In this document: positions 55,760 through 64,000 of the stretch, piece after piece
Numbering within the stretch: position 1 is the first letter of the stretch
Layout: the number at the start of each line of letters is the position of its first letter
From: Anisus vortex
Lineage: Eukaryota > Mollusca > Gastropoda > Planorbidae
Direction of reading: 5' to 3'
Length of the DNA stretch: 64,000 bases
NCBI GenBank assembly: GCA_949126835.1
Contig: OX421495.1
Span: 3,860,011 to 3,924,010, forward strand
Made by a program: the position numbers and the translations under genes
Notes under the pieces: generated by a model
What the model was told of the DNA's origin: nothing
Seen by the model: only the letters and a program-made list of their open reading frames with translations
Databases searched by the model: none

Positions 55760-58700
55760 TTTTTTTTTTTAAACATCCACAAACATGATAAAATTTTGAT
55801 TAACCTTTTGTAACTAAGATATTTCATATGCCGATGAAAATTGGTTTGTGAATCATTTTTTGTAATGTTTGTTTGTGAAAAGTTTGAGATTTTTAAATGA
55901 CTTTAGAGTAAGAACCCTGTATGAGGTCATGCTAACTAATCTAAAAGCATTTTAATGTCCTCATTATTCTGTCTAAAAAGTACACCTCTAGCTTATTAAG
56001 GTCAAATTTCTACAACCTGGTATTTGTAGGAATCTCTGAAAGTTTTTATTTTTCGTTCATCATGCCTTGTTGAGAAAATTATTGTTCAACGTGGTAATAA
56101 TTTTCACCTTTGCATGTTTATGTCACAATAATTTATGTCTGCCTTTTACTTGACCTATAAATCATGTATTAGCTAACTTTGTTAATTTTCTAATGATTCT
56201 TTTAATATTCACTTTTTGTCTCCATAAGTATTTTTATTTTGTTTTAAATTTCACGTTGAAATTTGAAAACTTTTATATGAATATTTGAGCAGTCCAAAAA
56301 TTTGAGCTTGTTTTATGTACTGCTTGCTGATTGTCTTTGTGAGGAATCTGAAAGTTTTATCTCAATTACTTTAAATGCTTTAGGTTGTCAAAGGTAGGCT
56401 AAAGTTTGACTGCTTTTAAAATCTGATGCTATTTATAATGGACTTTTAAAAAACACCTGTTTTTTTTTTAACAATCAAGGATACAGCAATGAATATATTC
56501 GTTTTTGTGCTCATCGAGCCAAGGTAAATTAAATGACAAAGTTAAATTAAATTTTTATTCATTTTGATAATTTCACTCAGAACAGAATTCCTAATTATAG
56601 TTATAGGCCAATCAATTTTTATAATAAATTTGTAAAGAATTTATATCTTTCACTTTTAAAGTTAGATAAATAAAGCTTACATAAACAGATGACATGGGAT
56701 TATTTTATGGAAGAATGTATTATAAGTACATTTCTTCTGGTATCAATAAATTTTCTACAAAAGCTACTATTTTTTTTTAAACTTATGCCTACATGCATGA
56801 AAATAAAGCGATTGTTTATATTTATATATTATACATTCTCATCACCATTTTGTAAGGTTACATATTTAAATGGCATTAAAATGAAGTAGCCTCTTCTGGC
56901 CTATGCTGTAAACATAATAATCAACATTGTGACAGAAGAATTTTCTGAGAGCATAACATTGTTAATATTCAAACAGTAACAGTGTTATGTGTGAAATTTC
57001 TCTTCTTATTATTTCTTTTTTATACTTCTATAAAAGTTGTTAATATCAGCAGTCTTACACTCATGTTTTAATAATAATAACTCTCAGTTGTTAAATAATA
57101 CAGTTTATTTACACAAATATAATAAAGTCTAAATAATAATATGCGCTGCTCTCAGAATTTGCAGTTCTGCTCACAAACACTGTTAGCTAAACATTACAAG
57201 TTTGCTGTCGTTTCAAACTGGAGTCCTCAACAGAAAACTACAACAAGGTTTGTCTGAGAGAGGGTGGGAAATGTGTATAAAAAAAAACACCTGATACCGC
57301 TTGAGTCATGTTCACAGTTGACTATAGATGTCAACATGGGACCAGGTGTGTGGAGAATAGCTGTTGAGGAATGGGGGGCAACTAGTCGAAAGGTTTATGG
57401 CCCAATTGTCATACAGGTTTTCTAATGGGAGGGGAAGTGGTTACTATAAAAACTGAAATTTAAACACCTGTAAAGTGGTTTTACTTACTGTTTGTGTCTA
57501 AACGTCAAACCCCTTTGTTTTACCAGAAATTCTTTTTTTTTTTTTTAGTTATAATATGTAAGCAATTAAATAAATGATAAAGGCTTTATTATTATCTATT
57601 AGGTGTGGTGTTGCATAAATAATACATTACATAGAACTCATAATAACCGCCAAGGATAAAAGCATAATCATTCTGAAGCTTCCCTCTAACTCCACTGGAA
57701 TTTAGCAGCCACTAGATATTGTGGTTTAAGACCCAATCAACAATATGTGGAAAAAGGTGCCAGTACTAGTACAGTCCTCACAAAGGTAAAATTTCCTGAA
57801 GTCCTTGCAGAACTTTTTAATACAGACTGCATGAATTCTGCATCTGCAAATATAAAAGCAGAAGGTTTATTGTTCTTGTTTTTTTCTGTTGTTGAAATTT
57901 AAAATTTACACATTTTACTTAGTTAATAAAAAGAGTTATTGAAATATTTTCTTGTTTTTAATTGTATATATACATCTATGTTATGCACAAATAGTGTAGG
58001 CCTAAATGCCCAGTTCATGTAAGCTACTGGGCAATATATTAAGCATTTTTTTAAAGTTAGTAGGAGGTGGAGTTTGTGTTGGCATATCCTATGCATAGGC
58101 CTAAGACTAGTTAAGACCCTAAGTAGGCTATATCAACTATATTAGTATTTGTATAGCTTATACTATACTATAGGCCTATGTTAAAACTCACAGACATAAA
58201 TTATAATTAAACTGGACTATTTATATGTCAATATGAGAACACTCATTTAAATAAATAATTGCCCCAGAGTATGCTTGCGCCTAGCGCTCTTTCTCTCATT
58301 CGTAAAAATAATTATAAAATGTAAGCTTTATTTTACATTAATCTAAATAGGCTACATGGAGGCTTTAGCGACTTTTAAGCCATAAAAAAAAAAATATTCT
58401 TTCATTATGATTATTTTGATAATTTAGAGTTGGCAATTCTATAGACGTTGCCACGTTCAACAGCTTTGAACCTATGCACCGGATGTAAACAGTAGCACAA
58501 TGGCTGCGCCCTATAAATGTCACACAATTTGATAATAAGATATGCATAATAATACTGGCAATTATTTTATTATGAATCTTCATCAGCATTGATACGTTAA
58601 TGTATAGTGAGTATTCTTCTTTTTCAATTTGATTATTTATATAAATTATAGTTAATACTTTCCTTCTCAACTTCAAAGCGGCTTTTGAAGTTTGAGTAAT

Positions 58701-58888
58701 TTAGTATTTTAGTTGTGCACTGCTGAGCCACTCAGCTGTTGTGTAACTGTATGTGAATATAACATATCTATGGTGTCCATATGGTCGAATGGGCTGAACC
58801 ATCATGAGATCATGCATGTAATAGATTTCATTATTGAATTAATTGATAAGTTATAGGTAGGTAGAGTTTAATAAACTTACATTCTATA
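55760..58888. other. Intergenic AT-rich region
   Basis: No exon or tRNA gene is recognised in 3.1 kb. GCCCAGTTCATGTAAGCTAC near 58009 echoes the hairpin at 33169. The minus-strand frame at 58365-58676 (103 codons) lacks domain features. Confidence 0.5.
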
Positions 58889-59081
58889 GTCTTGTAAGTT
58901 TACAGACGTCTTGTAAGTTAACAGACGTTCCTTCTAGATAGAAGATTATTACGTCCACTAGGCCCAAAACTCCTGCAGTCTGCAGGGAGACAGGGATTCG
59001 CCGGTGGCAGGGCTAGAACCCGCGACCTGTCAGTTGGTTTTTGGTTGACAGTCCGGTGATCTAACCGCTCGACCAGCCGGC
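58889..59081 (-). mobile_element. Type A tRNA-derived SINE, minus strand
   Basis: In reverse it has the GCCGGCTGGTCGAGCGGTTA head, a B box GGTTCTAGCCC, the CCTAGTGGACGTAATAATC body-tail junction and a tail in which the CTTGTAAGTTTACAGACGT block is present twice. It is close in sequence to the copy at 50126. Confidence 0.9.
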
Positions 59082-59328
59082 TTCTATACTATAACTAGGG
59101 TAACACTATGTCACTATACTATGACTATCATGTCCTATGTCAAGTATGTCTATAGTAGTCTATATAGTAGGCCTCTATATATATTTAATATTAATTTCAT
59201 GCCGACCATGCATGAGACATGATCATCACATGTCTGACATGATGATAAGCAAGCATGCCAACTGCCAACAAGAAAGAATCATTTAGTTAAATGGTAATAC
59301 TTTAGTGTAGCTGGTTCTAGAAAAGTAG

Positions 59329-59584
59329 GCTTCTAAAAAATTCCAACTGAAAATTTTTTCGCGTGGGGCTATTGATAAGTGTCTTAAGAAGAGCGGCAGA
59401 CTATTAAAAATGAAAAAAAATATTTTTTTTTCCAAAAAAAATAATAATTTGTATTGTTTTTACAAAAGCCTTGTGACGTCACAGGCTAATCAAACACAAT
59501 AGATTATTGTCTGCCGATCTTCTTAATTAAGACACTATCAATAGCTCCACGTACCAAAATTTTCAATCAGAATTCCTTAGAAGC
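59329..59584. mobile_element. Foldback element with about 85-base inverted arms (256 bp)
   Basis: The left arm includes GCTTCTAA, GAAAATTTTTTCGCGTGG, GCTATTGATAAGTGTCTTAA and GGCAGACTAT. The right arm is its inverse with CTGCCGATCTTCTTAATTAA, GACACTATCAATAGCTCCAC and TTAGAAGC. The arms nearly touch around a TTTTTT/AAAATAATAATT centre. No target duplication could be fixed. Confidence 0.85.
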
Positions 59585-59778
59585 AATAAAAAAATAAAAT
59601 TAATCTTACCATAATTAATAAGAAATAGCACAAAAGAAAAAAAAAAGAAACAAAATCGTATAGCCTAGATCAGGACATCTTGACAACTGCCTCTAGACTA
59701 GCATGCTTCCTGTCCCAAGATATGGCCAGGTTGGCTATGTATAGCCAAATAAAAAAACTACAAAGCTCTCCCTAACCT

Positions 59779-59940
59779 TAGAAACTAACTGATAGTAAAC
59801 ATACAAAAAATACCAAAAACCCATCTCTAGCCTAGAAACTAGCCGATAATAATGATTAACAAATACTTAAAAAGCTTAGAAACTAACCGATAATAATGAT
59901 TAACAAATACTTAGAAAGCTTAGAAACTAACCGATAATGG
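59779..59940. repeat. 44-bp tandem repeat, about 3.5 units
   Basis: GAAACTAACCGATAATAATG followed by ATTAACAAATACTTAGAAAG recurs at 59835, 59879 and 59923. A diverged first unit starts near 59780. Confidence 0.88.
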
Positions 59941-60303
59941 CTAAAAATCTGGTCCGAGAAGCGTGCAGTACATGTGTGAAAAAAAAATAAACAAACCAAA
60001 GGGACGTAACACAATAAAACATAAAGTGCTCAAGGGAAGTAAAATTATTTCATAAAACATGCAAAATTAACAAATATTCAACATTAAATAAAAAATCACA
60101 GAAAAGGAATCTCACAATAAAACCAACGGATTCGTATTCAGGATAAAAAGATCTTTAAAATGATATATGAAACTTAAAAAAAAAAATAGAACCAGTTATA
60201 CCAAAGTATAGCCAGTTAAATTTAGTATGATTTAGTTTTAGGCCTAATTATTTTGTTGACACAAAAGAATCTGTTATTGTGTGTTTTTTAATTTGTCTTC
60301 ATG

Positions 60304-60450
60304 CTTTTCCAAAAAGCGGTTAGTTTAACGCACTAACAACTGGAACAACACGGGTTCAATCCCTGCCACCAATCGATTCCTTCCACCCTGCAGAATTTTT
60401 AGGCCTAGTGGTCGTAATAATCTTCTATCTAGTAGGAATGTCTGTAAAAA
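60304..60450 (+). mobile_element. Type A SINE, diverged, directly upstream of a LINE fragment
   Basis: The tRNA-like head is eroded (AAAAAGCGGTTAGTTTAACG), but the B box GGTTCAATCCC survives (60353-60363), and the tail has GTCGTAATAATCTTCTATCT and AGTAGGAATGTCTGTAAA. Confidence 0.75.
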
Positions 60451-60514
60451 GAACAACTAAGAAGTAAAGAGCTAACTCAAACTAAAATGCAAAGTGAGTA
60501 GGTCTACTGAGGAC

Positions 60515-61291
60515 TTACTTAGACTTAGATAAACTACAAAAATGGGAATCTAATTGGAGTATGTCTTTTCACCCAGAAAAATGCCAGTGCTGATAAGAGT
60601 ACCGAAGAAAAAGAAACAAATAATAACAAACTACTTCATTCATGGTAAAGAACTAACTCGAACTAACACTAACAATGCAAAGTACTTAGGAGTAACAATA
60701 AATGATACATTATCTTGGAATCCACATATTTATGAAGTATTAAAAAAATCTAACAGAATATTATGCTTCATAAAAAAGAACTTTTACAAATGTAATTAGA
60801 TCATAAAACTAAAATACTATCTCACATTAGTTGGACCTAGACTTATACTAGAATATGCATTTTCTACATACGACCCATCAACTAAACAAATTTTAAAAAG
60901 AACTGCACGGTTCATTACTAGCAAATATTTATAACTGGCCAGAGTAATACCAATAGTTAAATCATTAAACCTAGAAACTCTAGAGGACAGAAAGGCAAAG
61001 AGTTAAGTAGTAATAACACAACACAATGACAATCTGTCACAATGCTCTGATAAACATAGGTACAAAAACACTTTTCTTATCCCTTATGCAAGAACAAATG
61101 CATATAAGTAATCTTTCTTCCCGAGTAACAACTGGGCATGAAATGGGTTGCCTGAACAAACCAGGAAAATCAGTAACTTAACATGATTTCAAACACTATA
61201 ATAAAAATGCAAGACTAGACTCATACCACTGATGGGCGTAGGGCGCAATAATCTTCTTTTTCAAAGGAGCATATGTATTATAAGATAAGAT
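60515..61291 (+). pseudogene. Jockey-like LINE ORF2 C-terminal third with intact 3' end
   Basis: Readable segments in order: KWESNWSMSFHPEKCQ, VKKSN/KYLGVTINDTLSWNPHIYEV, YLTLVGPRLILEYA, DPSTKQILKRTARFI, SDKHRYKNTFLIPYARTNAY and NGLPEQTRK. These form the thumb and C-terminal region of a jockey-type reverse transcriptase, with several stops and frameshifts. After the stop the 3' UTR ends in ATTATAAGATAAGA. The catalytic palm and endonuclease are missing. This is the longest copy of the family in the window and identifies all the shorter tails. Confidence 0.88.
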
Positions 61292-61653
61292 TTGAGCTAT
61301 TTTTGAAATAATATATGTCTGATGTATGTCAGTAATATTGTATTCCAGAGATGATCTTAATAGCCTAGTTGTTGTTATTTCAATGTTTTAAATTTAGTTA
61401 TTAATTTAACTACCAACTCTAGCAACATTCTGATCTGAGAATGTAGAGATAACATCAAACTCATTATCATGGAATTTAACTCAAGAAAAAGAGGCTGATC
61501 ATTAAACTAAGTAAATTGGCTGCCATTGTGAGACTACTAGCCACACAATCATCTTGTACGCCCTTACCACGTACACTTGTGAATGCTGCTATGCTTGCAC
61601 CATGAACACACACATCTGAAAGGGATATTTTAACTTTTTGTTTAACTACTTTA

Positions 61654-61810
61654 TGGGGCACGGTAGCCGATCGGCAGCTCGTTTGACTGGCGATCCGAGT
61701 TTGCCCAGCTCTGATGGGTAACTGACATTAGATGGGATAAAGTAAGGGCGGCTGGGCATTGTGCTTCAGCAGCCCTATGATCAGTTTGGTCAGAAGGGTA
61801 CATTTCTTAC
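61654..61810 (+). mobile_element. Type B SINE, internally deleted, perfect 13-bp TSD
   Basis: It starts TGGGGCACGGTAGCCGATCG, keeps the A-box part (TGACTGGCGATCCGA), then jumps straight to TTTGCCCAGCTCTGATGGG, so the B box and adjoining body are missing. It continues to the normal 3' end. TTTAACTACTTTA is present exactly at 61641-61653 and 61811-61823. Confidence 0.9.
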
Positions 61811-61846
61811 TTTAACTACTTTAACATTTCACAACTCCATCATAAC

Positions 61847-62236
61847 TAGACTCAGTGGCCTAGTGGCAGCATGTCCAGTTGTCATTTCCAATGCTCTGGA
61901 TCTTCTGTCGGGGTCAGATACGAAGCCAGAAATTTTTCCCAGGGGGGGGGGGCTAAACTTTCGCGTAACAAACACTTACCTAATTTTTAGCGAATTTAGT
62001 ACTTATTTTTAAAAAAATCTGTTGAAAAATTATTTTTTTTTAATTCCAGGGGGGGCTTCGCCCCTGGTCGGGGTCATCAGTCCGTTTAAGTAAACCCAGC
62101 TCTGATAAGGAACAAATATTATATTGGGGGGAAAAATGGTGGCTGGGCATTGTGTTGACCACATAATCAGCGTCTATGCTTGGTCATTTCACTAGCCCTT
62201 GGTCCAAGATGGTCTAAAGGGATACTTTACTTTTAT
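61847..62236 (+). mobile_element. Diverged type B SINE interrupted by a G-rich insert
   Basis: CAGTGGCCTAGTGGCAGCAT is a decayed head. After an insert at about 61914-62068, which contains CCAGGGGGGG and CTTCGCCCCTGG and resembles another dispersed repeat, the SINE body resumes with CCCAGCTCTGATAAGG, GGCTGGGCATTGTGTTGACC and AAAGGGATACTTTAC. Confidence 0.65.
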
Positions 62237-62491
62237 ATTATTCACCCTTCATCCTCAATGTCTTGAGAGACTATTGGTACAATTTAACTTAAAAATATAA
62301 GGACTAAAATTAAGCTAGCCTAAATAAAAAACAAAACTTGTTATTTTTTTTTAGCCAGTATGTTTTATTGAAGAGTCTGAGAATATTTTTTTAAATATAA
62401 TTTGCAGGACACTGGTGTACAGATGAAGCAAGATCACAGCATATGAATTACTTCATTTTCATTTCATATTTAGTCTAGAAGAAATATTATA

Positions 62492-62927
62492 ATGGCGTCT
62501 ATGATTTTGACATTTTTGAGACCGGCCCATCTTCAGAGGACTGCCTATGTCTGCAGTAGACCAGCCTATATGTTACAATGCATGCATTTGCACTCTGCAA
62601 GAACCCTGCTAGCAAATAACACACTAGCTGTTTTCAAATTGTTCTCACAAAATGCCAAGAACGGGCTGCATTTATCAAGAAACTTTCATTCACTTACCAA
62701 GTTAAGTCACCACAACAACACCTGTTTGAGTCAATGGCATATAAAGATTATTAAAAGAATATATAGATCCTCAAATCCCCAAAAGTTGGCCAGAGTAAAG
62801 GACATGATAACCAGCCCACAGCTGAGGCGGAGTGAGAATGGCCAGGTTTCTTTGAGAAATGTAGCTAAACCGAAAAACTTAAAGAGGCTTTTAAGTCTGG
62901 CAAAAGATGAAAAATGGGCCATAACAG
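62492..62927 (+). CDS. First coding exon of a probable mitochondrial ABC transporter (ABCB10-like)
   Basis: The frame opens at ATG 62492, with an in-frame TAG upstream at 62471, and ends at a GT donor (62928), giving 145 codons plus one base. The first 103 residues contain no Asp or Glu but many Arg, Lys, His and Ser. This is an amphipathic, basic presequence typical of import into mitochondria. Residues 130-145 (LKRLLSLAKDEKWAIT) resemble the segment just before the first membrane helix of ABCB10-type half transporters of the inner membrane. The transmembrane and ATPase parts must lie in later exons beyond the window. The ABCB10 call is inference from one short match. The open frame continues past the donor to 62998, but that part looks intronic. 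Confidence 0.55.
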
Positions 62928-64000
62928 GTACATTTTACTTAATAGTTCATTCCCTCATCACACCAAATAAATTATGGCAATGTAATTTTTTGTTTTAATC
63001 ATCAGTGTGTTTACTTATTTAAACATTGTTGAATATTTGTAAATAAACTTACACACCCTAGAGATAAGTGGTTAGATTTCTTTTCATAAATAACAAAAGA
63101 ATTTTTTTTTTTTAAGACTTGCAGGCTATGACGCAAATATAATTTAACAAAAACTGGCGAGGGACAACTTTCTTAGCTTTGGGGACCTTCAGAGCCAGAA
63201 ATGGTCAAAGTTACTACTTTTACTTTATAATTGATCAAAATTAACTTCAATGTACAGTCCTAAATTTTATAACTTTTTGCCAAACCACACTATTAAGTGT
63301 TGTGTCCTGTATCAATTGTCTCCTTGCAACACAATTACTGTACTTTCATTTCTATCATTTGTACTTCTTAAGTCAGAGTTATACACCTTTTTGCTTATGT
63401 GGATCACACTTAACCCTTACAGCCCACAGGCGCATATATTTCCATCTACCTACTTTTCCCCCTCCGTCCCAAGTGCGTATATTTCCATCAGCCAATGCAA
63501 TTCCCTGTGGCCCAATGAAAGGTGTCGATTTAAAGAACTAAAATAAGGATACGATACCATAGTCTCGGGCGGAATGTTCATTCCACAGTTGAATGAAACC
63601 TTTTCTTATAAATTAATATTACTAATAACATACTGTAAGCAGTAAAATAATAGCCGGTAAGGGGGATATAGATAGCAAGAAAGTAGGTCAGGGCGAGAAG
63701 GGTTAATAAGCCGTATGTAATTTTAACCCTAAAATATTTTAAACCAGAGTTTCCCAACTAAAGCAAAATTGTCAGGTCGCAAAAAAGGAAGAGAACATTT
63801 TCTATATCTAGTTAAGATTATCTTCATGTACAAGCAATAGACCTATAACAGTTACAGCTCTGATGGGACATTTTGTGAAATTTAGACTTGGCCTTCTGTG
63901 ATTAAAAGTCACTAGTCACAAGAATTGTGTTGAAAGTCCAATCTGTTGTATGTTACTTCTAGGCTAGTGCTGGGGATAATAAATTAGTGGGTCATAAGGG
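62928..64000 (+). other. Presumed first intron of the downstream gene
   Basis: Follows a GTACAT donor. No second exon is recognised before the window ends. The 98- and 79-codon frames at 63250-63546 lie over the TTAA element and are not credible exons. Confidence 0.5.
63414..63702. mobile_element. TTAA-flanked piggyBac-like MITE (289 bp)
   Basis: TTAA at 63410-63413 and 63703-63706. It starts CCCTTACAGCCCACAGG and ends GGTCAGGGCGAGAAGGG. Sub-terminal GCGCATATATTTCCATC and GCGTATATTTCCATCAGCC form a short internal repeat. It is related by its right end to 52707-52779. Confidence 0.7.

Noticed and set aside
61476..61661. 61-codon minus-strand frame with a protein-like middle
   Set aside because: No family recognised, no splice context, and it overlaps the edge of a SINE target duplication. 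Too short to support.
63250..63546. 98- and 79-codon frames in the presumed intron
   Set aside because: They overlap a TTAA-flanked element and lack splice acceptor support.

Overview
This is eukaryotic, animal-type nuclear DNA: AT-rich, intron-containing, full of simple repeats and overwhelmingly made of old mobile elements. The style of the LINE 3' ends, tRNA-derived SINEs and hAT miniature elements points to a mollusc, most likely a gastropod snail. That assignment rests on my memory of such genomes and was not tested by a search. No bacterial operon, CRISPR array, phage or true tRNA gene was found.

Host genes lie only at the right end. (1) A six-exon plus-strand gene at 50862-55241 splices into an unbroken 351-codon frame. 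Its last 90 or so residues look like a death-fold domain, so an innate-immune or apoptosis adaptor is a reasonable inference. (2) At 62492-62927 is the first coding exon of a second plus-strand gene. It has a very basic, acid-free N-terminus (a mitochondrial presequence pattern) and ends in a segment resembling the start of the ABCB10-type mitochondrial ABC transporter core. The rest lies beyond the window. A GC-rich island at 10423-10600 may hold an exon or promoter, but its strand is unclear.

Layout: 1-14.8 kb is a patchwork of hAT-type elements, LINE 3' ends, SINEs and a tandemly duplicated TIR element. 14.85-16.56 kb is a 1.7 kb polypyrimidine satellite. 17-23.8 kb has hairpins, a 30-bp tandem array, SINEs and a decayed LINE. 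23.9-24.9 kb is a 22-bp minisatellite. 24.98-29.2 kb is one hAT element with a 5'-truncated RTE-like LINE inside it. 30-38 kb holds tandem repeats, another hAT copy with a perfect 8-bp target duplication, and SINEs. 39.2-42.26 kb is a nest of at least four layers: a TIR element containing a THAP-domain TIR element and a hAT element, which in turn contains a LINE fragment. 44.5-49 kb has three more hAT-like copies and a TIR element inserted into a LINE tail. 50-62 kb has SINEs, LINE pieces and the host genes, with TTAA-flanked miniature elements in introns.

The mobile elements are linked. Type A SINEs carry the same 3' tail as the jockey-like LINE whose truncated ends recur across the window, as expected if the SINE borrows that LINE's reverse transcriptase. 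The hAT elements are non-autonomous: only a C-terminal transposase remnant survives, and several share a TCTAGA-like target. One hAT-like element has different terminal repeats but the same interior, suggesting that ends and bodies have been exchanged.
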